DNA from: Gimesia sp. | GTDB lineage: Bacteria; Planctomycetota; Planctomycetia; Planctomycetales; Planctomycetaceae | Direction of reading: 5' to 3' | DNA: 64,000 nucleotides | Assembly: GCF_040219335.1 (NCBI RefSeq) | Contig: NZ_JAVJSQ010000037.1 | Span: 1-64,000, forward strand | Shown here: one piece after another, positions 45,120 to 55,335 of the stretch | How positions within the stretch are numbered: the first letter of the stretch is position 1 | Layout: each line of letters begins with the position of its first letter | Program-made: the position numbers and the translations under genes | Notes under the pieces: model-generated | What the model was told of the DNA's origin: nothing | What the model saw: the letters and a program-made list of their open reading frames with translations, nothing else | Database searches by the model: none

Positions 45120-45825
45120 CTTTACCTCCGGAGATTAAGTGGATTAAGAGAAATATAGGACTTCTCTTACTCTTATCCGGAGCTCATCCAGTCTCAGAGT
45201 GATGCGAAAATCAGCGCACACAACGCGACATACGAAAGAAAGGAAATCAACCTATGCGAACGCAATTTTCAGACAGGAATTAAGAGCGACTTGAGAGTTC
45301 AGACAAGAGTAAAGAATAATATATTACGCCACATTAACTGCCAGAATTGACAGGAAAAGTCTCACTGTATAAGGAGCGATTGCCCTGATGAATGGAATAT
45401 AGGTCCGTTCATTAAAGAACAGATTAAAAATTTGTCAACAATTTTTTGAAAATTCAAAAACACTCATTCCATATCGAGACTGCTATCTTATGTGATTACA
45501 TGCGTTTATAAATCGTCGATTTTTTTTGAGGTTTTCTCCTCAGCGGTAAGGATGTGCCGGATTGCATTTTATCTTGCATGTTTCTCATCGACATTCAAAG
45601 CAGACACGGAGTGCAATCCATTGAGAACACAAATGTCTCTACAGGATTGATCACGAGCGATCGGTCATTTGTCTGGAAAACTACAAATTCAAAAGCACTC
45701 CGCTTGAACAGGCAATCTGCTTCGAGTCCAATCGAAGATAGTAAAACAGACGCCGGTAAAAAATTAACAACATTGAATAATGTCTGGCCGAAAAAATAAA
45801 CAACGATTAGAAAGCAGGGATAACA
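45120..45825. other. 706-bp divergent intergenic region
   Basis: It separates the leftward DUF1559-5 unit from the rightward sialidase gene. No gene seen; very AT-rich between 45300 and 45560, with a promoter and dyad for the leftward unit. Confidence 0.5.
45410..45460 (-). promoter_or_regulatory. Candidate promoter and adjacent dyad for DUF1559 gene 5
   Basis: Minus-strand TTGACA (45438-45433) and a weak TTAATG -10 (45415-45410) are 17 bases apart. Just upstream, TTTTTGAA and TTCAAAAA (45443-45450 and 45453-45460) form a dyad around AA. The leader would be about 290 nt. Confidence 0.45.
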
Positions 45826-46992
45826 ATGAGTAGTCGCACAGTGATCTGGAAGTTTGTAATGGCAGGTCTGTTACCGATCTCATTTTTGAGTGCTACTGAG
45901 CAATCAGCTGATTCGCTTGTGAAGCAAGGCAAAGCCACACGTGCGCTGCAGCTGCCTCCTGCGAAGGACAATCCCCGTAACAGTGAAGGGGACTTCATCA
46001 CCCTCAAAGATGGTCGCATTCTGTTTGTCTACACCCATTTTACCGATGGGGCCGCCGATCACTCTTCCGCTTTCCTGGCCGGACGTTACTCCTCTGATGG
46101 CGGCAAGACCTGGACCAAACAGGATAAAACGATCATGCCGAACGACGCGCAGCAGAACATCATGTCTGTTTCACTGCTGCGGCTGCAGGATGGTACGATC
46201 GCGCTGTTCTATCTGCGGAAGAACTCCATTCATGATCTCCGACCGGTGATGCGGATCAGCCGCGATGAAGGAGCTACCTGGAGTGAAGCGACCGAAATCA
46301 TTCCTGTATCAGAAGTCGGTTACTATGTCATGAATAATGATCGGGTGATTCAGTTAAAGAATGGTCGACTGGTACTGCCTTTAGCGTTGCACCAGAATCT
46401 GTCTGGTTCGAACCGCTTCAATCCCAATGCCCGTTTTCTCTGTTACTATTCTGATGACCTGGGGAAGAGCTGGCACCGCGGCCAGGCAGCTGAAGTCGAG
46501 ACGCAACCTGGCAAGAAACAGCCCTACATGCAGGAACCGGGAATCGTTCAGCTTAAAGACGGAACGGTCATGGGGTTCTGCCGGACGAATGGTGGCAGTC
46601 AGTACATCGCCACATCGAAAGATGGTGGTAAAACATTCTCCACACTCAAACCTTCGCAGATCATTTCTCCTGTATCACCCGCGTCGATTGAGCGTATCCC
46701 CTCTACCGGGGATCTGTTGCTGGTCTGGAACAACCATCAGGACATTCAACCGGCATTGCGCGGGAAACGGACTCCCCTGACAATCGCCATCTCAAAGGAT
46801 GAGGGGCAGACCTGGGAACTCGTCCAGAATGTGGAAGACAATCCAAACGGGTGGTATTGCTATACCGCGATAGAATTTACAAAGGATGGCGTGCTGCTCG
46901 GACATTGTGCTGGAGACCGAACAAAGAACAACGGTCTGGCAGAATCACAGATTACCTTGATTCCCCTCTCGGCGATTTACGGAAAAGATTAA
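45826..46992 (+). CDS. Exo-sialidase-like BNR/Asp-box protein, exported
   Basis: The product is 388 residues. A signal peptide (about 1-24) precedes a sialidase-type six-bladed propeller. Five Asp-box motifs (S-x-D-x-G-x-T-W) are visible: SSDGGKTWTK, SRDEGATWSE, SDDLGKSWHR, SKDGGKTFST and SKDEGQTWEL. The R-rich first strand around NPRNSEGDFITLKDG has an arginine where sialidases bind the carboxylate. It likely removes acidic sugars from glycans, though BNR proteins include other glycosidases and lyases. It is followed by a beta-helix protein gene 172 bp downstream, which supports glycan breakdown. Confidence 0.85.
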   Translation: MSSRTVIWKFVMAGLLPISFLSATEQSADSLVKQGKATRALQLPPAKDNPRNSEGDFITLKDGRILFVYTHFTDGAADHSSAFLAGRYSSDGGKTWTKQDKTIMPNDAQQNIMSVSLLRLQDGTIALFYLRKNSIHDLRPVMRISRDEGATWSEATEIIPVSEVGYYVMNNDRVIQLKNGRLVLPLALHQNLSGSNRFNPNARFLCYYSDDLGKSWHRGQAAEVETQPGKKQPYMQEPGIVQLKDGTVMGFCRTNGGSQYIATSKDGGKTFSTLKPSQIISPVSPASIERIPSTGDLLLVWNNHQDIQPALRGKRTPLTIAISKDEGQTWELVQNVEDNPNGWYCYTAIEFTKDGVLLGHCAGDRTKNNGLAESQITLIPLSAIYGKD

Positions 46993-47164
46993 CGGTGCTT
47001 AGCAGGGCCAGTTGTCTGAAAGTGACAGGCGGCTGGCCGATAGCGCAAGCACACTCAGGCGATTCCTGATTTAGGTCGAATTTCTCTTGAACTGACAGGC
47101 TGCTTACGGGAGACTGATTGTTTAAGAGTGTTTATTAATTCCCTGTATCGTTTCGGAGTTCATC

Positions 47165-48511
47165 ATGCCTGCATCGTCCGTATCCCGCCGTCAGTTTCTC
47201 GGAGCCGCACTCGCTACTGGACTGGGGTCAGCTGCGACTGGAAAGCTGGTCGCAGGTCAGAAGCCAGCGGTAAACGATCCGCGGGCCACCGACGGTGATC
47301 AACGGTTTGAACCGAACTGGGACGAGCAGCTGTCGATCTCTGTGGGAACCGACAAAGGAGATATCGTAGGCAGCAGCGATAAAGCGTTGCAGGCCGCGAT
47401 TGACTATATCGCCGGCAAAGGGGGCGGTACGGTTCAGATTCTGCCCGGCACGTTCACCTTGCGTAATGCCCTGCATCTCCCTTCTCATATCCGTCTGCTG
47501 GGAAGTGGCCCCGAGACGATCATCACCAAAGGTCCCTCGGAAACGGTGGCGATTTCTGAAGACTCGGACTGGTACGATCAAGAGATCACACTGGAGAAGT
47601 CGGCCGGTTTCCAGGTAGGCGATGGTGTCGTACTGGTGACAAAGAATCCGAGCACCGGCGGACAGGATGTTATTAAACGCACACTCGTGGCTCGCTCGGG
47701 AAATCGTTTCAAGTTGAATGATGGGCTGCGGAAAAATGTCTGGCTTTCCGGGAAGCCGACGGTTGCTTCGCTGTTCCCGCTGCTGACCAGCGAATATACC
47801 CGCGACGTTGTGATCGAAAATCTGACGCTGGATGGCAATCGGAAAAACAATACCAACCTCAACGGCAACTACGGGGGTTGCATCTTTCTGCAGGATTGCA
47901 ATCGCTACTCAATTCGGAATGTCACCGCGCGCAACTACAACGGGGACGGCATCAGTTTCCAGATCTGTCACGATGTGAAAGTCGAAAACTGCCACAGTCA
48001 TGATCATGAGGGACTGGGCGTGCATCCGGGCTCCGGTTCACAGCGCCCCCTGATTCAGAATAACCGCTTCGAGAACAATCATATTGGACTGTTCTGGTGC
48101 TGGGGTGTGAAATACGGATTGGCCGAAAAGAATCAGCTCACGGGAAATGATATCGGCATCTCAATCGGTCACAACGATACCGATAATGTGATGCGTGAGA
48201 ATATTGTCGCCGACAGCAAGCAGGTGGGAATTCTGTTCCGCAACGACGCCCGCGGCAAGAACTTCTGGGCGAACCGGAATACCGTGGTCAAAAATCAGAT
48301 CCTCAACAGCGGTGCCGCGAATGGAGTGGCCATCGATATCACGGGCCGGACTTCGGATCTGGTCATCAAAGAAAATCTGATCCGTGAACAACGACAGCCG
48401 ATGCAGCGGACCGGAATTCGCATTGGTCCGGAGGCAGGCAAAATTGAGCTGGCTGATAACAAGATAGAGGGCTTCATGAAGTCGATTGACGATCAACGTC
48501 AGGCGACCTGA
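47165..48511 (+). CDS. Tat-exported right-handed parallel beta-helix protein
   Basis: The product is 448 residues. The N-terminus has a twin-arginine signal (SRRQFLGAALATGLGSAATG). Residues 70-430 are made of repeated beta-helix coils with N-rich turns (NYGGCIFLQDCNRYSIRNVT, NNHIGLFWCWGVKYG, DNVMRENIVADSKQVGI). Such proteins are typically pectate lyases, polysaccharide lyases or related glycosidases; the active-site residues cannot be assigned here. An AlaC-like gene follows convergently. The pair with the sialidase may work on one polysaccharide outside the cell. Confidence 0.85.
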   Translation: MPASSVSRRQFLGAALATGLGSAATGKLVAGQKPAVNDPRATDGDQRFEPNWDEQLSISVGTDKGDIVGSSDKALQAAIDYIAGKGGGTVQILPGTFTLRNALHLPSHIRLLGSGPETIITKGPSETVAISEDSDWYDQEITLEKSAGFQVGDGVVLVTKNPSTGGQDVIKRTLVARSGNRFKLNDGLRKNVWLSGKPTVASLFPLLTSEYTRDVVIENLTLDGNRKNNTNLNGNYGGCIFLQDCNRYSIRNVTARNYNGDGISFQICHDVKVENCHSHDHEGLGVHPGSGSQRPLIQNNRFENNHIGLFWCWGVKYGLAEKNQLTGNDIGISIGHNDTDNVMRENIVADSKQVGILFRNDARGKNFWANRNTVVKNQILNSGAANGVAIDITGRTSDLVIKENLIREQRQPMQRTGIRIGPEAGKIELADNKIEGFMKSIDDQRQAT

Positions 48512-48553
48512 GCACTCTGATCCCCGCTGGAACCAGAGTGCGCGGCCCGTTGT

Positions 48554-49792
48554 TTACTTGTTGGCGGCGATTTCTTCCGACTTCATGACTTTGCCGATCT
48601 GCTTGACGGCCTGTCGCAGTCGCTGAGAATTCTCGACGATGGCCATCCGCAGGTAGCCTTCGCCGTCTTCACCGAATCCACGTCCGGGGCTGACAGCGAC
48701 GCCTCCCTCGTCCAGCAGTTTCATGGCGAAATCGATCGAGCCCATCTGTGCCCAGGGTTCCGGAATCTTGGCCCAGACGAACATACCAGCCTTGGGGCGG
48801 TCAATTTCCCAGCCCAGGCGTTCCAGGCCATCACAAAAGATGTTCCGTCGCTGCTGGTATTCGGCGGCGATACTGTCGACGGCAGCTTCACAGTGCCGCA
48901 TCGCGACGATGGCGGCAATCTGAACCGGTTGAAACAGGCCGTAATCGTAGTAGCCTTTAATGGTGGAGAGTGCCCGCACCATTTCAGAGTTGCCTGAGCA
49001 GAAGCCGATACGCCAGCCGGCCATGCTGAAGCCTTTACTCATGGTCGTAAATTCGACGCCGACTTCCGATGCACCGGGAGTCGCGAGGAAGCTGGGGGCC
49101 TTGTAGCCATCGAAGCAGATGTCGGCGTAGGCGAAGTCGCTGATCACCATGAACGAGTACTTGCGGGCCAGGCGAACCAGCTCGACATAGAAATCCTGTT
49201 CAATGACGGTTGCACTCGGATTGTGGGGGAAATTGACCACAACGACCTTGGGCTTGGGATACAGGTGTTCGCAAGTATAAGCGATGTTTGAGAGGAACTG
49301 GTCTGGCTCGCGGACGTCGAGTTCAATCACGTTACCTGCAGCCAGCATCACGGCATACACGTGGACCGGGAACGAGGGAGAGGGAACGATGGCAGTGTCT
49401 CCGGGGCCCATCAGTGCCAGACAAAGGTGGCTGAAGCCCTCTTTAGATCCGATACAGGTCACGACTTCGGAGTCGGGATCGAGTCGGACACCATATTTTT
49501 TCCAGTAACGGGCCGTCACTTCTTTTCTCAGGTTGGCAATCCCGTTGGCGACCGAATAGCGGTGGTTCCGCGGATCAGCGAGTGCTTCGGACATTTTCTC
49601 AACGATCAGCGGATCCGGCGGGTCTGTGGGATTCCCCATACCCAGATCGATGACATCGATTCCCGCCACCCTTTTCTGGTATTTCAGCTTGTTGATTTTT
49701 CCGAAAAGGTATGGGGGTAAACGCTTTACTCGTTCAGCAACCGGGATGGTAAAACCGTCATCTGAAGAGGGAACTTCGGATTCGCCACGCAT
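48554..49792 (-). CDS. AlaC-like class I/II aminotransferase
   Basis: The product is 412 residues. The fold type I PLP motifs are complete: [13 protein letters not shown] near the N-terminus, the PLP-binding loop with [27 protein letters not shown], the lysine region [13 protein letters not shown] (Schiff-base Lys in the [10 protein letters not shown] motif) and the C-terminal arginine. [20 protein letters not shown] matches E. coli AlaC-type alanine transaminases rather than AspC. It probably makes alanine from pyruvate and glutamate, but related enzymes act on other 2-oxo acids. Cytoplasmic, a dimer by family. It converges with the beta-helix protein gene. Confidence 0.82.
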   Translation of the reverse strand: MRGESEVPSSDDGFTIPVAERVKRLPPYLFGKINKLKYQKRVAGIDVIDLGMGNPTDPPDPLIVEKMSEALADPRNHRYSVANGIANLRKEVTARYWKKYGVRLDPDSEVVTCIGSKEGFSHLCLALMGPGDTAIVPSPSFPVHVYAVMLAAGNVIELDVREPDQFLSNIAYTCEHLYPKPKVVVVNFPHNPSATVIEQDFYVELVRLARKYSFMVISDFAYADICFDGYKAPSFLATPGASEVGVEFTTMSKGFSMAGWRIGFCSGNSEMVRALSTIKGYYDYGLFQPVQIAAIVAMRHCEAAVDSIAAEYQQRRNIFCDGLERLGWEIDRPKAGMFVWAKIPEPWAQMGSIDFAMKLLDEGGVAVSPGRGFGEDGEGYLRMAIVENSQRLRQAVKQIGKVMKSEEIAANK

Positions 49793-49971
49793 AATGAAAA
49801 CACTACCTGTAATACATGGAATATTTGTCTACTGTCATCCAGGGGCTGTCTGTTCCATTCGCTTCCACCGGAGGCGATGGCCCTGGCCTGACCTCTGCCA
49901 TTTTACGCGATTGTCCTGAAAAATGCGCCTGCGGAATATGAGTAATTTTTCACAGAACGCAGCAGGACACG

Positions 49972-50007
49972 AAAAAACGCGTGTCAGTAAGGCAGGACTG
50001 ACACGCG
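49972..50007 (-). terminator. Rho-independent terminator (minus strand)
   Basis: CGCGTGTCAGT (49978-49988) and ACTGACACGCG (49997-50007) form a perfect 11-bp stem; on the minus strand six T residues follow. It ends the parvulin transcript. Confidence 0.88.
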
Positions 50008-50057
50008 CCGGGGTGAACTGGTTCTCTTACAGGAGAATATTCAGGCCGAATCCACTC

Positions 50058-51158
50058 TTAGCGAGTCGGACGGTTCAGTCCCTGTGTGGGGCTGGGAATG
50101 GCCTGCTGTACCGGAGACTGTCCGAAGTTGGTCCCTGATGTCTGGGATACACCACCGGTCACGGTGTTGGTGATGTAGTTGTCGACACGGGTTTCTTCTT
50201 TCAGCTTGGCGAAGACCCGGGCAACAGCTTCCTGAGTCTGTTCTTCAGTCAGCTGTTCGATCAGCTGGCTTTTGACTTCCTCGATGTTGGTGACAACCGG
50301 ATCGGTGTGTCCTTCGCACATCAGGATGGCATACCGGCTGGGACCGATCTGAATGATTCCGGAGATTTCGCCTTCTTTCAGTTTGAAGGCTGCTTTCCAG
50401 AGACTTTCATTGTCGGAGTACTGTGGGATCGGCTGGATAGCACCACCCAGGGCACGGCTGTTAGGTTCGATGGAGAAATCGCGGGCTTTGCGTTCAAAGT
50501 CGGCAGGGTTCCGTTTCACGTCATCCCAGACTTTCTGAGCGCGGTGCAGGTTGTCCATCATGATCATGCGGGCTTTGACCCGGGGACCGTAATCGCGAAC
50601 GAAGGCTTTTTGGACTTCAGCCTGTGTCAGGTGAGTCTGCTGTCCAGCCAGTTTCCGCAGGGCCAGCATCGGCCAGATAACATTACGGCGATACTGATTG
50701 GGATTCATTTTCCGTTCTGCCTGCAGCATGTCGTACCAGGTTTTGGTATCCAGGTTGAAACGCTTGGCGATTTTCTCGACTTCAGCGTGGACTTCAGCCT
50801 GTTCAACGGTCACGCCGGCTTTTTGACAAGCCTGTTCGATGACGGCACGGTTAATTACGTTTTCCAGAACTTCCGGACCATACAGGGCGATACATTCGCG
50901 GGCCAGTTCATCTTCAGTGATAACGACACTGCCGACTTTCGCAACGGGCTGGCTGCGAACGGCGGGCTGGTTACCTGAGAGGCGTACTTTGCCAGCGGAT
51001 TTGTCTTCTCCGGCAGAACCGGTTTTGGCGTTGAAGGTCTGGAAAAAGAGGACGCCAGCGAGAAGAACCAGTCCGGTACCGGCTGCGAAAAAGATGATTT
51101 TCCGTTTTGATTTAGTCTTGGTCTGGGTCGCATGCGGGTTTGGGGTTGGTTCGCCCAT
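50058..51158 (-). CDS. Parvulin-type peptidyl-prolyl isomerase / SurA-like foldase
   Basis: The product is 366 residues. A basic cytoplasmic tail is followed by one membrane helix (about 22-40), then a SurA-N-like helical domain (about 70-190: VGSVVITEDELARECIALYG, VTVEQAEVHAEVEKIAKRF). The parvulin domain (about 190-300) has ARDFSIEPNSRALGGAIQPI, IIQIGPSRYAILMCEGHTDP. The last 60 residues are rich in Gln, Thr and Asn. Anchored with the folding domains facing the periplasm, it would help fold exported proteins, of which this window encodes many. It is followed by a strong terminator. Confidence 0.85.
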   Translation of the reverse strand: MGEPTPNPHATQTKTKSKRKIIFFAAGTGLVLLAGVLFFQTFNAKTGSAGEDKSAGKVRLSGNQPAVRSQPVAKVGSVVITEDELARECIALYGPEVLENVINRAVIEQACQKAGVTVEQAEVHAEVEKIAKRFNLDTKTWYDMLQAERKMNPNQYRRNVIWPMLALRKLAGQQTHLTQAEVQKAFVRDYGPRVKARMIMMDNLHRAQKVWDDVKRNPADFERKARDFSIEPNSRALGGAIQPIPQYSDNESLWKAAFKLKEGEISGIIQIGPSRYAILMCEGHTDPVVTNIEEVKSQLIEQLTEEQTQEAVARVFAKLKEETRVDNYITNTVTGGVSQTSGTNFGQSPVQQAIPSPTQGLNRPTR

Positions 51159-51741
51159 TGCTTAAAATCTCCATTTTTGTATCCGACGCGAGTGGATCAT
51201 GTGATTGCCTGAGTTCACCCCCACCGGCTCTCCTGGCCGGGTTCCAGGATCCTTTGGGTCTGCGGATCGCGAGGAAACGTTTGCGGAGTCATCAATCACG
51301 TTGATACTGATTCGTCAGAAGATTTACGAAACTTCCTTGTCTCAAGCTCTACCATAAGAGCGCGGCGGAAATGTAAAACTTTCAACGAAACAGGTCAACA
51401 GCAATTTATTGGAGCGGAAAAGCAGTTGTTTTTTCACCTTTTTCACCAGAATTATCGCTGTTTTTTGAGCCGAAAGTCACCGGTTTGCGTTTTTCTGCAC
51501 AGGCACTGCTGGAGTCGATTCCAGTCTCATAATCAGGGCGAGAACAACATCGGGCAGGATTTTTGCTCGGTGAAGCGCCTGATTCGAGAATATTCAGTCG
51601 GTCAGCGATTTCTTTGATTGCGGGCCAAGTTGACAGAGGGGTACAATCAGTTGAGCGGCACATTCGTGGCCCGCGATTCTCATTGACCTTTCAACCGATC
51701 AGATAAATTAAACAGCGAGAGAGCAGACAGGGGAGATCGAT
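51159..51741. other. 583-bp divergent intergenic region
   Basis: It lies between the parvulin and SPFH genes. I see no gene, and no clear promoter pair. Confidence 0.45.
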
Positions 51742-52851
51742 ATGGGATTCTGGATGGATAAATTACGGGGAGAGCTGGTCGATATCATCGAGTGGATCGA
51801 TGATTCCAAGCATACCCTGACCTGGCGTTTTCCCCGGTATCAGAATGAAATCAAAAATGGGGCCGAACTGATCGTACGACCGGGGCAGATGGCCCTGTTT
51901 GTGCATCGCGGACAGGTGGCCGACGTCTTCGAGCCAGGCCATTACCAGCTCACCACAGACAACCTGCCGATTCTGGCAACGCTGCAGGGCTGGAAGCATG
52001 GCTTCAACAGCCCGTTTCGATCCGAAGTCTACTTTGTCAACACGACCCAGGTCACAGATCTGAAGTGGGGAACTCCCAATCCGATCATGCTGCGTGATCC
52101 GGAATTCGGCCCCATCCGCCTGCGGGCATTCGGGAATTATTCGCTCAAGGCCAACGATCCCCGGATTCTGGTCAAGGAACTGGTGGGCACCGATTCCGAG
52201 TTTCATTCCAACGAAATCAATGAGCTCCTGCGGTCGATCATCATCAGTTCCTTCGCTGATCTGCTGGGAGAGTCGAAATACGCGGCACTGGATCTGGCTT
52301 CCAAATACACCGAAATTTCGCTCGAGTTGAAAAAGCTGGTCAACGAACGCATCGACGATGAATACGGGCTGGAAGTGCCCCAGATGCTGATCGTGAATAT
52401 CTCCCTGCCCGAAAGCGTCGAGAAGGCGCTCGATACGCGAACCAGCATGGGAGTCATCGGCGATATGAACCAGTTCCAGCAGTACCAGATGGGGCAGGCG
52501 ATGCTCTCTGCTGCAGAGAACCCCGCCGGAGGCGGCGCTGCAGACGGTATGGGACTGGGCATGGGCTTTGCGATGGCCAACCGGATGATGCAGCCCGGAG
52601 GAGCGGGCGCACCCGGACCAATGTCGCCACCCCCTCCACCGCCGGCAGCCTGGCATATCGCCGCGAACGGGCAGTCTCAAGGGCCATTTGCGCTGGAAGT
52701 CATTTCGGACGGAATCGCCAAAGGACAGATTACTGCTAATACCCAGGTCTGGTCGGCCGGCATGTCGGGCTGGTTACCGGCGGGACAGGTTCCCCAACTG
52801 GCGGCACTCTTCCAGGCAGCCACACCTCCTCCACCGCCGCCAGCCAGTTAG
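51742..52851 (+). CDS. SPFH domain protein with C-terminal GYF_2 domain
   Basis: The product is 369 residues. The SPFH (band 7) domain covers about residues 20-260 (GAELIVRPGQMALFVHRGQV, ADVFEPGHYQLTTDNLPILA, LVNERIDDEYGLEVPQMLIV). The linker (about 265-300) is rich in Gly, Ala and Met, and poly-proline. Residues 305-360 are a GYF_2 domain (WHIAANGQSQGPFALEV, QVWSAGMSGWLPAGQVPQ), like the one at the N-terminus of the DUF1559 protein at 8432. YdjI-like SPFH proteins of this kind form membrane-associated cages. No signal peptide, so cytoplasmic or membrane-attached. SD GGGGAG. Confidence 0.87.
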   Translation: MGFWMDKLRGELVDIIEWIDDSKHTLTWRFPRYQNEIKNGAELIVRPGQMALFVHRGQVADVFEPGHYQLTTDNLPILATLQGWKHGFNSPFRSEVYFVNTTQVTDLKWGTPNPIMLRDPEFGPIRLRAFGNYSLKANDPRILVKELVGTDSEFHSNEINELLRSIIISSFADLLGESKYAALDLASKYTEISLELKKLVNERIDDEYGLEVPQMLIVNISLPESVEKALDTRTSMGVIGDMNQFQQYQMGQAMLSAAENPAGGGAADGMGLGMGFAMANRMMQPGGAGAPGPMSPPPPPPAAWHIAANGQSQGPFALEVISDGIAKGQITANTQVWSAGMSGWLPAGQVPQLAALFQAATPPPPPPAS

Positions 52852-52940
52852 TAGAGAAGGTGCAGTCAGCAGGCCATGCATTGTAGATCCCACAGGCACG
52901 GGAATGATTCCGAGCCGCGAGACCGGAGGCGGGTGTTCGC

Positions 52941-54110
52941 GTGAGAGTAGCACACATTATCACGCGAATGATCATCGGCGGTGCGCAGCAGAATACGCTT
53001 TACACAGTGGAAGATCAGTATCGGGATTACGGCGACGAGGTTTCGCTGATCACCGGACCGACCACCGGTCCGGAAGGTACACTGATCCCACGAGCCGAGC
53101 AGGCGGGCTTTGATTTACAGATCATCCCGCATCTCTTGCGCAGCATCAGTCCGCTGAATGACTGGCGGGCTTATCGGGAATTGATCGCCGCGTTGCGTGA
53201 GTATCAGCCGGACCTGGTCCATACACACAGTTCGAAAGCAGGCATCCTGGGACGCGCTGCCGCCTGGCACCTGAAGCTGCCCTGCGTGCATACGATTCAT
53301 GGCGCCGCCTTTCACTTCGGTCAGTCCCCTTTGAATTATCACGCTTACATTGCTGCAGAGAAGTGGGCGGCCCGTCGCTGCGATCGATTGATCAGCGTCT
53401 GTGATGCGATGACCGACCAGTATGTCGCCGCCGGTATTACAACGCCTGAACTATGCGATACCGTTTACAGTGGGATGGAAGTCGAACCGTTTCTCACTCC
53501 TCCGCGTCTACCAGAAGAGGTCAGGCGGGAATTGGGAATTGAACCCGAACATATTGTGATCGGCAAGGTCGCGCGGCTGTTCCATCTAAAGGGGCACAAG
53601 TACCTGATTGAAGCGGCCCGGCAGGTGGTCGATGCGCAGCCGCAGGTTCGGTTTCTATTGGTCGGGGATGGAATCTTGCGATCAGAATTCGAACAGCGTA
53701 TCGCCGAACTGGGGCTGACCGAGAACTTTATCTTCGCCGGTCTGGTTCCCCCGGAACGGGTTCCTGAGCTGATTCATGCGATGGATATCGTGGTGCATAC
53801 CAGCGTCTGGGAAGGACTGGCGCGGGTGTTGCCTCAGGGGCTGATTGCCGGTAAGCCGGTGGTCTCTTATGACGTGGACGGGGCGCGGGAAGTGGTGATT
53901 CCGGAACAGACCGGCTACCTGTTACCTGCAGAATCGATTGAGCCGCTGGCCCAGGCGTTAACGGAACTGGCTGCAGATCCTGAGAAACGCGTCCGCTTCG
54001 GACAGACGGGACGGGAGCGATTCACGGATCAGTTCCGTCACGAGACGATGACCCGCCGATTGCGTGAAATCTATCAGCGGGTCCTCGATGATCGTGAGCA
54101 AAAGAAGTAG
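52941..54110 (+). CDS. Glycosyltransferase family 4 (GT-B fold)
   Basis: The product is 389 residues, from GTG 52941. Motifs are the N-terminal HIITRMIIGGAQQNTL, HTHSSKAGILGRAAAWHLKL, IGKVARLFHLKGHKYLIEAA, FLLVGDGILRSEFEQRI and the C-terminal WEGLARVLPQGLIAGKPVVS. In the classic E-x7-E motif the second Glu is Gln here (EGLARVLPQ), as in many planctomycete members, so a retaining role is less certain. The acceptor and sugar are unknown. The start GTG lies near the end of the SPFH gene (89 bp), so they may share a transcript. Cytoplasmic, perhaps at the membrane. Confidence 0.88.
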   Translation: MRVAHIITRMIIGGAQQNTLYTVEDQYRDYGDEVSLITGPTTGPEGTLIPRAEQAGFDLQIIPHLLRSISPLNDWRAYRELIAALREYQPDLVHTHSSKAGILGRAAAWHLKLPCVHTIHGAAFHFGQSPLNYHAYIAAEKWAARRCDRLISVCDAMTDQYVAAGITTPELCDTVYSGMEVEPFLTPPRLPEEVRRELGIEPEHIVIGKVARLFHLKGHKYLIEAARQVVDAQPQVRFLLVGDGILRSEFEQRIAELGLTENFIFAGLVPPERVPELIHAMDIVVHTSVWEGLARVLPQGLIAGKPVVSYDVDGAREVVIPEQTGYLLPAESIEPLAQALTELAADPEKRVRFGQTGRERFTDQFRHETMTRRLREIYQRVLDDREQKK

Positions 54111-54117
54111 TTGGCGA

Positions 54118-55335
54118 CTACTTCTGAATCAGCACATTGACACCTTTTTTGTTAGACAGCACGATATCGGGCCGTCCGTCGCCGTTGAGGTCGGACATGG
54201 AGAACTGGGTGCCGACACCGGTGTCATTTCCAGCTTCAATTTTGTGCGGAATGAACTGAGGAGCTTTGTTCTTTTCACGCTTGATCTCATACCAGTACAT
54301 TACGACCGGCTCCTTACCACCCGGATCTTTGCCGTTATGTGCGAAGAAGCGTTTTCCGGTCACCATATCTTTCTGGCCATCACCATTCATGTCGATGAAA
54401 TGCATGGCGTGGGTCTGTGAATAGCTTTTGTCGATCAGGTGCGCCTTGAACTTGGGTGAGTCACCACCGTCCAGGTTTTCGAACCACCAGACGCCGAACG
54501 CATGGGCAGAGCTGCCGATGATGTCGTTGTCGCCATCCATGTCGAGGTCCTGCACGTACAGGTCAGCCATCTTTTCCGGGGCTTCTCCGGTCGCGGTAAG
54601 ATTGAAGGGATGGAATTCCCAGAGGCCTTCGCCCAGTGTCTCCGGGGCTTCCCACCAGCCGTGAGGGATGAGCACATCCTGGCGACCGTCGTTGTTGAAA
54701 TCACCGACACCCAGACCGTGGTAGTATTTGAAGGTTCCGTTGACCATCGGGTCGCCGGGTTTGCTGATCGGAATGAAATCCCACTTTTTGGTCGCCTGGT
54801 CGGGGGAGGGAATCTCGATGTAGCCCATCTGTTTTTCCGGCTGTGAACCGAAGATGAGTTCGGGTTTTCCATCGCCTGTGAGGTCGGTGAACTTGGGGGT
54901 TTCATTACAGATACTGTGCCAGATCAGGTGTTCTTTCCAGTGACCGGGTTTGTTCTTCGGGTTTTCGTACCAGTAGAACTCCTTGCCGGGAAAGCTGACG
55001 TAGATGAAGTCGGTCCAGCCATCCTGGTTGATGTCATAGGCGAAGTTGCAGAAGCTGTCGCTGTAGCCGACGCCCGCAACGAATTTACCGGGCTTGCGGA
55101 CTTCATGCATTTTCCAGTCGGGGGCTTCATACCAGACATCACCGGCGATGACATCCATCTTACCGTCTTTGTTGACGTCAGCCGCGGCAGAGCCTTCCGA
55201 ACGGAATGCCGCATCGAGTTCCTGACGCTGCCAGGTTTCCCCGGCTGACAGACCGGTCGTGCCTGTCAACACGACCAGCAGGGCGGCGACAGAAACGTAA
55301 TTCCAATGACGATAGACTGGCTGAAGCATGTGCAT
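54118..55335 (-). CDS. FG-GAP / VCBS repeat protein, exported
   Basis: The product is 405 residues. A signal peptide (about 1-30) is followed by seven D-x-N/D-x-D-G-type calcium loops: DVNKDGKMDVIAGD, DINQDGWTDFIYVS, DLTGDGKPELIFGS, DFNNDGRQDVLIPH, DLDMDGDNDIIGSS, DMNGDGQKDMVTGK and DLNGDGRPDIVLSN. This is the FG-GAP/VCBS propeller, as in integrin alpha chains and bacterial adhesins. It overlaps the stop of the preceding NHL gene (TAATG), so the two are translationally coupled. The pair is read together on the minus strand; its partner or ligand is unknown. A second in-frame Met is at codon 3. Confidence 0.9.
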   Translation of the reverse strand: MHMLQPVYRHWNYVSVAALLVVLTGTTGLSAGETWQRQELDAAFRSEGSAAADVNKDGKMDVIAGDVWYEAPDWKMHEVRKPGKFVAGVGYSDSFCNFAYDINQDGWTDFIYVSFPGKEFYWYENPKNKPGHWKEHLIWHSICNETPKFTDLTGDGKPELIFGSQPEKQMGYIEIPSPDQATKKWDFIPISKPGDPMVNGTFKYYHGLGVGDFNNDGRQDVLIPHGWWEAPETLGEGLWEFHPFNLTATGEAPEKMADLYVQDLDMDGDNDIIGSSAHAFGVWWFENLDGGDSPKFKAHLIDKSYSQTHAMHFIDMNGDGQKDMVTGKRFFAHNGKDPGGKEPVVMYWYEIKREKNKAPQFIPHKIEAGNDTGVGTQFSMSDLNGDGRPDIVLSNKKGVNVLIQK